Assembly (NCBI GenBank): GCA_039105265.1
Contig: JAPFFF010000011.1
Coordinates: forward strand, 5,208,001-5,272,000
From: Tritrichomonas musculus
Lineage: Eukaryota > Parabasalia > Tritrichomonadida > Tritrichomonadidae
Direction: 5' to 3'
DNA: 64,000 bases
In this document: positions 18,866-26,140 of the stretch, piece after piece
How positions within the stretch are numbered: the stretch's first letter is position 1
Layout: each line of letters starts with the position of its first letter
Made by a program: the position numbers and the translations under genes
The notes under the pieces: generated by a model
Databases searched by the model: none
What the model was told of the DNA's origin: nothing
What the model saw: the letters and a program-made list of their open reading frames with translations, nothing else

Positions 18866-19417
18866 TTACATCATATCTTCAAAGATGCGATTTCTCCTAC
18901 CAATAGGTCTCATAGGTATATATTGAGGTTGTTGTTCTTCTTCATATTGTTGTGGCGGTTCTTCAGGAACATACTGTTGTCTTGGTTTACTCATCCTTTT
19001 ATCAACAACCTCCTTTATCATACGTCTCTGTTCTTTCTTCTCTCGACTTATCTTCATTTCTTCACCTAGTGATTTTAGCTGTTTTAGTATTTCCTCATTC
19101 ACAGTAGGGTCATAAACTTGGCTTTGTTGAGTTTTTCGAGGTTTTGTAGGTTTTCGTGCAGCTTTCGAACTTATTGGCTTTCTTGGCTTTTCTTCAAGTT
19201 CCTCATGTTCTTCACTGTCTGAGTTTTCTTGAGTTTCTTCGTTATTTTCACTTTCTGAGTTTTCTTGATATTCTCGAGTTATTGGAGTTTTTCGCTGTTT
19301 TACAATATACTTGTCTTTGGTTTTTGTAGGTAAAACTTCCCAATCTGGGTCATCCCTTCCATTCAACCATTTATGAATAACTGCAAGTCTCTTAGAACCT
19401 GTTAGATGTTTTGACAT
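18866..19417 (-). CDS. Charged, largely disordered protein
   Basis: 183 codons. Acidic runs (SESENNEETQENSDSEEHEE) are followed by Lys/Arg/Pro-rich sequence, a helix (EEILKQLKSLGEEMK), and a Gln/Pro/Tyr-rich tail ending in basic residues. It sits between the MCP and the pVI-like gene and looks like a core or scaffold component. No recognised family. Confidence 0.65.
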   Translation of the reverse strand: MSKHLTGSKRLAVIHKWLNGRDDPDWEVLPTKTKDKYIVKQRKTPITREYQENSESENNEETQENSDSEEHEELEEKPRKPISSKAARKPTKPRKTQQSQVYDPTVNEEILKQLKSLGEEMKISREKKEQRRMIKEVVDKRMSKPRQQYVPEEPPQQYEEEQQPQYIPMRPIGRRNRIFEDMM

Positions 19418-19464
19418 TTAAAATAAACAAAAAAGTCCAAAAATTTAGTTTTTTTGAGTTTTCA

Positions 19465-19920
19465 TTAGATGTAGGTTCTCGCCCGATTGTTGGTAGTAAA
19501 TTCACTCTCTTGTAATGATCTAGACGAAAATGCTGGCTTTTCAAGAGGTGCTCCAACTGAATCACCTTTTGCAGATTTATTAATTGATGATAAGGCAGTT
19601 TTCACTTTTCCTTCTGGGACATATTTTAATGCTGTGTCAGCTATATTTGCTATTTTATTTCTTGTACTATCGCTCAAGAAGCTTTCACCAAGACCTCTCG
19701 CAACTGAACCAATAACACCAGCATGCTTGGTTAATCCACCTGCTGAAGCATCTAATAGTTTACTTGCAAGACCTCCCGAAAAACTATCTGCTGCTCCCAT
19801 TAATAACTTACCGCCTAGTCCTACTCCTCCTTTTATTATCTCTTGCCATGGAGAAAATTGTTGCTTTTTGGAATAATTTGGCTTCCAATAATCTTCTACT
19901 GAATGACGTTCAATTCCCAT
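19465..19920 (-). CDS. pVI-like minor capsid protein (membrane-active type)
   Basis: 151 codons. A Gly/Ala-rich amphipathic centre (GGVGLGGKLLMGAADSFSGG, then AGVIGSVARGLGESF) follows a short polar N-terminus. The tail is basic and Ser-rich. Small Gly-rich amphipathic proteins beside the MCP and ATPase genes are a standard Polinton and adenovirus (pVI/pX-like) feature, linked to capsid lining and membrane disruption at entry. Assigned by position and composition; sequence identity with the M2 counterpart is low. Confidence 0.6.
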   Translation of the reverse strand: MGIERHSVEDYWKPNYSKKQQFSPWQEIIKGGVGLGGKLLMGAADSFSGGLASKLLDASAGGLTKHAGVIGSVARGLGESFLSDSTRNKIANIADTALKYVPEGKVKTALSSINKSAKGDSVGAPLEKPAFSSRSLQESEFTTNNRARTYI

Positions 19921-19937
19921 TTTTAAAAAATAAAAAA

Positions 19938-20804
19938 TTATTCGAAATAGTACTTAGATGCCGTAATGTTCATTACGAACTTCTCATGTGGTTCTTTATG
20001 TTGTAAGTATTCAGCTACTGTCTGCTTAGTATTTAATGAGTTATTAGTTTGTTGCAACAAGCTAGTAAAATCTTCCTCACTATATCCTGTATAACATATG
20101 ATATCTGTTGCTAACCTTTTCGCATTCATATGAACAAATCGAATAGTTTGGATAGCCATGATACATGTTAAATTATAGTGTCTTGTCTTGGTTAACAACT
20201 TGATAAATTCACTATTACCATTCTTTAATAAATCACTACCTGCACAATCATCTAGTATCAATAATGTGTTATATGGATATGATGATGTTTCATACTTGAC
20301 TAACTTATTGGCTATATATATTATTTTATCATTGAGCTCATTTAAATGATGCTTCTCAATGAGCCTCCTCATTTCGTCATTGGTCTCTTTCATTCGAGAT
20401 AATACATATTTGACAATAGCATAATACTTTATCTTTCTTCGAAGATGTCTTTTAAGATAACTCATTAATTCTCTTTCCTTTACATAATCGATTCTTGATC
20501 GTATCTGTTTATTAAGTGTTTCAGCTGTTTTATCCATTTTACCAGAGCTTGAGCAAAATATTATCTTTTGGTAGTATGGATGTTTAAACAACCTCTCTGT
20601 TATCATAATATGTCTCCATATCCAAAAACTTTTCCCAGCACCTGGTTTACCAATTAAAAAGTATATACCATTTGTGCTAAAAGGATAATCAGGTGATAAT
20701 GGTTTAATCAAAGCACCATCTATCTCTTTCATGTTCTTCTGTAAGGTCTCTTTAATCAATGTTTCTACTTTATTTATGAGTTCTGCACTTGGGGGTTCAT
20801 CCAT
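19938..20804 (-). CDS. Genome-packaging ATPase (FtsK/HerA-A32 type)
   Basis: 288 codons. Walker A GKPGAGKS at residues 52-59 and Walker B LLILDD near 180. A later polar segment (LTCIMAIQT) fits the sensor position of A32-like ATPases. The length is normal for the family. It would drive DNA into the preformed capsid. It is followed on the same strand by the pVI-like gene and preceded by the integrase gene with an 11-bp gap, a compact block typical of Polintons. Confidence 0.9.
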   Translation of the reverse strand: MDEPPSAELINKVETLIKETLQKNMKEIDGALIKPLSPDYPFSTNGIYFLIGKPGAGKSFWIWRHIMITERLFKHPYYQKIIFCSSSGKMDKTAETLNKQIRSRIDYVKERELMSYLKRHLRRKIKYYAIVKYVLSRMKETNDEMRRLIEKHHLNELNDKIIYIANKLVKYETSSYPYNTLLILDDCAGSDLLKNGNSEFIKLLTKTRHYNLTCIMAIQTIRFVHMNAKRLATDIICYTGYSEEDFTSLLQQTNNSLNTKQTVAEYLQHKEPHEKFVMNITASKYYFE

Positions 20805-20814
20805 TTACAAATTT

Positions 20815-21969
20815 TTAAATGTATTTCATAATTTTATCTGGTATTGGTTTGCCCTCAACCTTTTGACCTGCTTTAATTTGTCGTTCATAATTTTTCTTTT
20901 GTTCCAACCAATATTGTCTTTCTGCTGTACCAAGTACTAATGGATTACCTCTCCTTACATCTCTAATAGTTTGTCTAGCAAAGGCATCATCACCTTCGAC
21001 TCCTTCCCATTTTAAATCATACTTACCAGTATCTTCATCAAAGTTATATATTTTTTCAATAATACCTTCTTTACCTTCATTTAGTCTTTCAGCTACTTTA
21101 ATCCTTTTGTCTCTTGTCCTTAACAACCTATATCCAGGGAATGAACTAGTTGAACCATCTTTGGACTTGACCACAAACTGGTTACCTTTTTGTGAGTCAA
21201 CTATATAAGACTCATTGGACAAATTACTTCTTCTTTTACCAAATGGTTCTTTTTCGAGTACTAACCTGACCTTCTCACCTGGATTAAAATGGTATGGATT
21301 AATGCGTGCATTCTTTTGTATGTACTTTATTTCATCCTCTGGAGTAATATCATTAGGTGCTTTATTATCTAAAGACCTATGAGGAGAGTTGTTATATATG
21401 TTGACCAAATCATGCATCTCCTTTGGTTGAATAAACCTATTTTCACCAATAGCATCTCTTATAGTTCTCATAAACCTATTAATAATGCCAAGTACATTAT
21501 GGTTATTCTCAGTTGTTGTTCGGTATTTTATGTTCTTCTCTCTCATGAAGTCTAAGACTGTTGATGATAAATATGCTGCATCCTCATCACTTGTTATCGA
21601 ATATACATGAGGTACATCATTAACAAATTTATGAAGTGCTGTTAATACTTCTCTTGCTCCTTTACCATTCATAGGATATGCATATGCTTTTCTGGTGTTG
21701 ATATTGATGAACATTAGATAATTCAACCCACCTGCCTCTTTATTATTAATGAAGGTATCCATTTGATAACCATGAGGATGTTTGGATACAATAGGTATAA
21801 ATTGTGCTTTAGGTACTCTCTTATCATGTACTACTCTTTCATCAAAGTATTTCTTTGCTTCTTCTTCATTTAGATTCTCTTGTTTTGCCATGCTAAGGTA
21901 TTTGTCCAAGGTCTTCCATTTAGCTTTGTTGTATAATTTTTCATATGGGCTTGGTTCTTCTTTACTCAT
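20815..21969 (-). CDS. INT: Retrovirus-type integrase with chromodomain-like tail
   Basis: 384 codons. The RNase H-fold core begins with YQMDTFI near residue 70 and a FININTRKAYAYPM strand pair, followed by SITSDEDAAYL near 125, the HNVLGIINRFMRTIRD helix region, and YNNSPHRSL, the integrase-core signature of Polintons. The C-terminus has an SH3-like segment (GEKVRLVLEK) and a chromodomain-like segment (IIEKIYNFDEDTGKYDLKWEG), which in other elements guides target choice. It would insert the linear element via the terminal repeats. Confidence 0.92.
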   Translation of the reverse strand: MSKEEPSPYEKLYNKAKWKTLDKYLSMAKQENLNEEEAKKYFDERVVHDKRVPKAQFIPIVSKHPHGYQMDTFINNKEAGGLNYLMFININTRKAYAYPMNGKGAREVLTALHKFVNDVPHVYSITSDEDAAYLSSTVLDFMREKNIKYRTTTENNHNVLGIINRFMRTIRDAIGENRFIQPKEMHDLVNIYNNSPHRSLDNKAPNDITPEDEIKYIQKNARINPYHFNPGEKVRLVLEKEPFGKRRSNLSNESYIVDSQKGNQFVVKSKDGSTSSFPGYRLLRTRDKRIKVAERLNEGKEGIIEKIYNFDEDTGKYDLKWEGVEGDDAFARQTIRDVRRGNPLVLGTAERQYWLEQKKNYERQIKAGQKVEGKPIPDKIMKYI

Positions 21970-21975
21970 TTATTT

Positions 21976-22980
21976 TTAAATAAACATCTTATCGTATTGA
22001 AGGAATTGCATTTCGATAACAAATGAATCTTTAGGAGGTAGTTTGGTTGGACAATTATAATGTGCATCACTATAGAAGTCTATCCAAAACCTTTGGTCCA
22101 TTGAGTTTAACTTGAAGTACTTAATAGGACTATATTCAACATCACTATCTCCAATATAGTTATGCAATGCTTGTTCACCAATAGATGAATATATTTTACA
22201 TGGATGTCTGTCCCATACATTATCAAATACCAACCTCTTACTTAAAGTTGAATACTTCTTAGGGTTATTTTGATAAGCTCCTGTGCCTATATTAAACACA
22301 TCTGCAAAGTCCTCATTCCAATCACCAATTTGGAAAAAATTGATAAATTGGCTTGAATCTTCCTCTATATTATCATTATTTTTGGTATATATAATTTCAT
22401 GAAAACCATCTTTATCATAATATCCATCTGTTTGTATATCTCGATATGCAATTAATGAATCATTTTGGGAAAATGCATTTCCATATTGTCCATGCATAGC
22501 TATCCAAGATTTCATCGCGGTGTTGACAGCATCAAAGAACCCTCTTAAGTCCCCTTCCTCTGACACCCAATCAATAACATCAAAATTTGCTATCCATTTC
22601 CAAGTAGGCTCTTTTTCATATTCTACTTTGAGCTCGTCCTGGTAGAATTTATCAACTAGTTCTTGAGTTAAAATAGGGTCGTTTATATTTCCTCCATGTA
22701 AAACAAAGTAGGATTTTTGTACTTTAAATATAGTCACATTAAATTCTAATTTGCGTCTTCTCTTAATGATATGCGCTGAACGAACACCAACAATAGATTC
22801 CCCTTTGTTTGCAGTTGACCATTCTGGTGGGAAATTAAACCAATACCTATTAAACTTAGCTTTATCATGTTGAGCATCCTCAAGGAAGTAGGCTGTTTCG
22901 ATTGGAAGAGGTGTATTACCATCATTAACTATATTATCTCGATTAGGATATAAAGTGTTAACACTTGGTGGTAATTCCAT
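21976..22980 (-). CDS. Minor capsid protein, penton candidate
   Basis: 334 codons. It begins with an extended Pro/Asn-rich arm, then YWFNFPPEWS and a strand-rich region (SIVGVRSAHIIKRRRKLEFN). It ends FWIDFYSDAHYNC...KDSFVIEMQFLQYDKMFI, a closing-strand pattern like the single-jelly-roll penton proteins. The 116-residue proteins beside the integrase genes of M2 (42716-43066) and M6 (62860-63210) have similar starts (FNLPDDFVYSRNKKYIVV) and ends (LWFTDMKGN...ESFIFSCLLIY), and also lie beside the integrase. The shared position and ends support a common origin. Ends six bases before the integrase start. Confidence 0.65.
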   Translation of the reverse strand: MELPPSVNTLYPNRDNIVNDGNTPLPIETAYFLEDAQHDKAKFNRYWFNFPPEWSTANKGESIVGVRSAHIIKRRRKLEFNVTIFKVQKSYFVLHGGNINDPILTQELVDKFYQDELKVEYEKEPTWKWIANFDVIDWVSEEGDLRGFFDAVNTAMKSWIAMHGQYGNAFSQNDSLIAYRDIQTDGYYDKDGFHEIIYTKNNDNIEEDSSQFINFFQIGDWNEDFADVFNIGTGAYQNNPKKYSTLSKRLVFDNVWDRHPCKIYSSIGEQALHNYIGDSDVEYSPIKYFKLNSMDQRFWIDFYSDAHYNCPTKLPPKDSFVIEMQFLQYDKMFI

Positions 22981-23004
22981 TTCGAGTTGAATAAAAAGTC
23001 TTTA

Positions 23005-24582
23005 TTAATATACAACACCTGTTTCTAATTCATTGTTTTGAAGTTCTCGAAGTATTCTCTTTCTAATATCTGGTATATTGCGTTGTTTAAACTTACCATT
23101 TCCTTCATGCAAAAAGGTACGACAAGATTCCATTAGAAACACTCCACAATCCTTGTTATTCCTTTGACTAGGTACATCATAATATTTTGCTTTTAACTTA
23201 CCTGTTCCTGAAATATTGATCCACTTATTAAGTGTCTTTACCTCTGGTGCCATTGACTTATTCTCAGAGTCATAGCATTCGATTATTTTCTTTGGATATC
23301 GAACAATACATAAAACCCAATGTTCTCCATCTGAGCAAATGGGGACAAATACTTTATCGAAATGTGTAAATGACTGTTTACCTGAGATAGGACTTTTCAT
23401 CAGTTCATGTATTTTTTCCATATCATTAGTCTCATATGCCATAGAAAGGAGGGTATAAAATGCAGTAGGTACAACCAATATTTTCTTTTTATCAAACTCT
23501 GCTTCATTTTGACCAGGTTGTTTATTCAATCTCTTTCCTTTGTTATATAGAAGTTTCAAGTAGTCATCAATAACATCTTCTTCTATATTTTCATCATTGA
23601 CTAAACTCCTCCAATCATGAATTTTATGACGTCTTTGGTCTACTGTAAACTCTCCTGTCTTCTGTGGTGTCATACGGGGTTCTCTTGGAGGAGGACTAGT
23701 ACCTCGAGAGGTATGTGATGATGGAAACTGTGGAGGTGGTGATGAAGGAGGAGGTGGTGGAGGTGGTGGAGGTGAAGGTGAACGAGAAGGAGGAGGAGGT
23801 GGAGGTGAAGGTGAACGAGGTCGTTTTGATTTTTTCTTATGTTGTTTTGATTTTTTCTTAGGTCTATCATCCTCGTCTAAATTTGTACTACTTTGAAGTA
23901 AAAGTTGAATTCTGTTTTGATTTTGATCCCTTGTTGGTGGCTCAACATTTGTGGGTCGGTTCCTACCGATTTTCCTAAGGTTAAGATGATAATCATTTCG
24001 ATTTAAAGTTGGAGGTCTGGGTAATGGAGCCAATTCTGGTATATCATCTGTTTGAATACCTCTAGTTTTATATTCTTTCTTATCACTTTTCAATGTTCTT
24101 TCTTTCATCTGCTCTCTCAGTTCTCTAGCTGCTTGTTTTTCCTCCTCAGTCTTCATTCGAGATATCCTTATGTTGATAATATCATAATGTAATTTTATCT
24201 CTGTTAATATACCTTGATCTGATTCTTGGAGAGAATATTGATATGGCTTTAATACTGTTATGTAATGCCCATGTTCATCTTTATCATCTTGATTTTTCTT
24301 AATCGCAAACACGCAACCTGTAAATTTTGCTCTTGGTTTCTCTCTCTTGAGTCTATTAGCAAATTCAAGTACGTCTTTAAAAGCTATACTAGTATTTAAA
24401 TATGTCTCATATAATTTTTGTAGATTTATTTGATTATTAGAGAACTTCCATATAGTTTGACCCAAACCTCTTGTTAATCTTGCAACATCTCTATCAACTA
24501 GTTTAGGTCGAAATTTAATAGTACCTTGTAGTAGTTGTATTTTATTGTTAGGTTTAGTTTGTGTACCTACATCACTTGTCAT
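23005..24582 (-). CDS. PRO: Ulp1/adenovirus-type cysteine protease with long N-terminal arm
   Basis: 525 codons. The C-terminal third is the protease: GEHWVLCIVRYP (His), ECYDSENKS (Asp), and YDVPSQRNNKDCGVF (Gln and Cys), in the order of the C48/adenain family. Before it lie a basic Lys-rich patch and Pro-runs (near residues 250-300), and an N-terminal region with two LC8-type motifs: VGTQTKP at residues 5-11 and RGIQTDD near residue 178. The enzyme would cleave capsid and core precursors during maturation. The N-terminal arm is unusually long for the family and may act in targeting. First in a minus-strand run of protease, penton, integrase, ATPase, pVI-like, MCP. Confidence 0.9.
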   Translation of the reverse strand: MTSDVGTQTKPNNKIQLLQGTIKFRPKLVDRDVARLTRGLGQTIWKFSNNQINLQKLYETYLNTSIAFKDVLEFANRLKREKPRAKFTGCVFAIKKNQDDKDEHGHYITVLKPYQYSLQESDQGILTEIKLHYDIINIRISRMKTEEEKQAARELREQMKERTLKSDKKEYKTRGIQTDDIPELAPLPRPPTLNRNDYHLNLRKIGRNRPTNVEPPTRDQNQNRIQLLLQSSTNLDEDDRPKKKSKQHKKKSKRPRSPSPPPPPPSRSPSPPPPPPPPPSSPPPQFPSSHTSRGTSPPPREPRMTPQKTGEFTVDQRRHKIHDWRSLVNDENIEEDVIDDYLKLLYNKGKRLNKQPGQNEAEFDKKKILVVPTAFYTLLSMAYETNDMEKIHELMKSPISGKQSFTHFDKVFVPICSDGEHWVLCIVRYPKKIIECYDSENKSMAPEVKTLNKWINISGTGKLKAKYYDVPSQRNNKDCGVFLMESCRTFLHEGNGKFKQRNIPDIRKRILRELQNNELETGVVY

Positions 24583-24648
24583 TTAAAAATCAAATAAAAG
24601 AAAGAAGAAGAAGATGTTGTTTATTTCATTTTTTTTATTTCTGTATAA

Positions 24649-24912
24649 ATGGCTTATTTCATGACCATAAAAGAGCGTATATATATCCTCTATAAAATAG
24701 TATCTTACCTCTATGATTATAGATGTGAGACTAATGAGGGAGTATGTAATATTTTAATTAATAAGATAAAAGAGTTAGCTGCTGAGTATTTCGAACCTGA
24801 ATTTCTTGGTGTAATGATGAAAGATGGTGATTTGGAATTTATCGACCAAATAGAACATTTTGCCTTTGAGTTCTTAGAGTACCAAATATCTAATCTGCCC
24901 TCGCATTTATAA
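24649..24912 (+). CDS. Small helical acidic protein, unknown
   Basis: 87 codons, Tyr/Phe/Glu-rich and mostly helical (RIYILYKIVSYLYDY, then IKELAAEYFEPEF). Divergent from the protease gene with a 66-bp gap. Its 3' end overlaps the HNH gene tail to tail. No family recognised. Confidence 0.55.
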   Translation: MAYFMTIKERIYILYKIVSYLYDYRCETNEGVCNILINKIKELAAEYFEPEFLGVMMKDGDLEFIDQIEHFAFEFLEYQISNLPSHL

Positions 24913-25225
24913 TTTTGGGCATATCCCTGTTATAGTTACTATCAGTTGGGGTTATCCATCTTAAGTTGCTTAGATGGTAGTCAGCCCTATTCCTATTGAT
25001 ATGGTCTACCTCTATTTTATGTTGTGGGTCATCATTAGGTATGAACTGTCTTGCTATAAGTACATGTTTCAAGTAGTAGTTGCCATTTAGACATACTCGT
25101 ATATACCCCTTTATATGTTTTGCATCTTTGCATATAAAATGATTACTCTTACGTCTTATAGTAAAGGGGTACCTATTCAGTATCTCATAGTCGTTAGTAA
25201 AGCCTTTGAGTGGCACAAATGACAT
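24890..25225 (-). CDS. NUMOD4-HNH homing-endonuclease-like protein
   Basis: 111 codons. An N-terminal NUMOD4-like part (FVPLKGFTNDYEILNRYPF) leads to RVCLNGNYYLKHVLIARQFI and an HNH-type core, KIEVDHINRNRADYHLSNLRW. Such proteins nick or cut DNA and can spread by homing. A longer relative is encoded in M2 at 35460-36098. Its tail-to-tail overlap with a small gene and its place near the right terminal repeat suggest late entry into the element. Confidence 0.85.
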   Translation of the reverse strand: MSFVPLKGFTNDYEILNRYPFTIRRKSNHFICKDAKHIKGYIRVCLNGNYYLKHVLIARQFIPNDDPQHKIEVDHINRNRADYHLSNLRWITPTDSNYNRDMPKIINARAD

Positions 25226-25266
25226 TTACTCACTTTTTAAATGATTCATTTCATTTTTATTTTCGT

Positions 25267-25569
25267 ATGAACAAGTGGGGGAAAATCATTGTTGATAGAA
25301 TTGATAATAATGAACCTCGTCATTATCCTCTTGATGACAAAGAAAGAAACATTACCAAGTTCCCAAAGAAAAAAAAGCGAGTGGGCTTGTATAAAAACTA
25401 TAAGGAACATCAAGAAGAAGAAGAAGAAGAAATGTTTATAGTGACAGAGTGTCATTTTATTCCCTATGAATATAAAGAGATAGGTGTTCAAACTGAAGAC
25501 CTTTGGGATGTAGGTGTTCAAACTAATGCTGAACTACCTCATATAGAAGAACTACTTAGTAAAATCTAA
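25267..25569 (+). CDS. Small protein with two LC8-type motifs
   Basis: 100 codons from MNKWGKIIVD; an earlier in-frame Met would overlap the divergent gene. Basic centre (KFPKKKKRVGLYK), then a Glu run, then EIGVQTEDLWDVGVQTN near residues 72-88: two GVQT motifs ten residues apart. Paired short motifs at this spacing are how LC8 hub proteins are bound by disordered partners. The rest is unassigned. Last gene before the right terminal repeat; its divergent partner is the HNH gene, with a 41-bp gap. Confidence 0.65.
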   Translation: MNKWGKIIVDRIDNNEPRHYPLDDKERNITKFPKKKKRVGLYKNYKEHQEEEEEEMFIVTECHFIPYEYKEIGVQTEDLWDVGVQTNAELPHIEELLSKI

Positions 25570-25595
25570 CTTCTTTTATTTTAATTTTTGTTGTA

Positions 25596-25830
25596 GTAGG
25601 TACGAGATTCTCGGGGCTGGTACCTGTGCCGTTTCATAGATGGGCGGTTGTGGGGTGGGGTACCTGTGCCGTTTCATTGATGGGGAGCAGTAGTGAGAAC
25701 AAGAATATTTTTTTCTTTTTTTCTTTTTTCTTTTCTTTTCTTTTTCTTTTCTTTTCTTTTTCTTTTATGACGAGTTCGTGTTGACGCTTGGGGTGCCAGC
25801 CCCAGCGGAAACCGACTCGTATATACTACT
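25596..25830 (-). repeat. M1 right terminal inverted repeat
   Basis: Reverse complement of 359-593 with two mismatches, both in the CATCTATGAAACGGCAC boxes. The terminus CTCGTATATACTACT ends at 25830. Confidence 0.95.
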
Positions 25831-26091
25831 TCTATCTTGAACAATATCTAGGTCGCAGCAATTTTGCTGTGACGATAATTCATCAAGAATTTCATTGGTT
25901 TCAGCGAGTTGCCTCCACCTATAAGCTTGTTTCTTTGAATTACATGCAGTGAGAATCGATTGCATCTGGTACATATCATCATTAATGGAATGTATCAAAC
26001 GAAGCTTCTCATTATACTGGATGTATTCATATTCGTCATTGATTGGTTCGACAATGGCTGACATTGGAATGTTGATTGCTGTTGATTCCAT
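25831..26091 (-). pseudogene. 5' half of the gene interrupted by M1
   Basis: About 87 codons from MESTAINIPMSAIVEP to the M1 edge. The helical segment TACNSKKQAYRWRQLAETNEILDEL loosely recalls a KilA-N core (Lys-rich, Trp-Arg, then a leucine-rich helix), but this is weak. The start context TTTTTATCCAGCTTGAAATG nearly equals that of M1 gene 16675, which suggests the interrupted gene is itself of Maverick type. Its other half is at 43-358. Confidence 0.55.
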
Positions 26092-26140
26092 TTCAAGCTG
26101 GATAAAAATTGAGTTGCATTGAGAACTAGTTAGTTATGGA

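Larger units (their letters stand above)
359..25830. mobile_element. Polinton/Maverick M1, looks whole
   Basis: A 25.5 kb element bounded by 235-bp inverted repeats that begin AGTAGTATATACGAGTCGG. It carries the full Polinton set: PolB, integrase, packaging ATPase, Ulp1-type protease, MCP, a pVI-like minor protein and a penton candidate, plus about a dozen unassigned genes. All main genes are open and I see no obvious break. The two repeats differ at only two positions, which points to recent insertion. The sequence either side is two halves of one gene. I see no clean 6-bp target duplication; a CTAT tetranucleotide lies close to both edges. At 25.5 kb it is long for the family, mostly because of two very large genes at the left end. 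Confidence 0.93.

Noticed and set aside
359-25830. A 6-bp target duplication at M1
   Set aside because: The bases next to the two edges do not match over six positions; only CTAT is shared with an offset, which is too short to claim.
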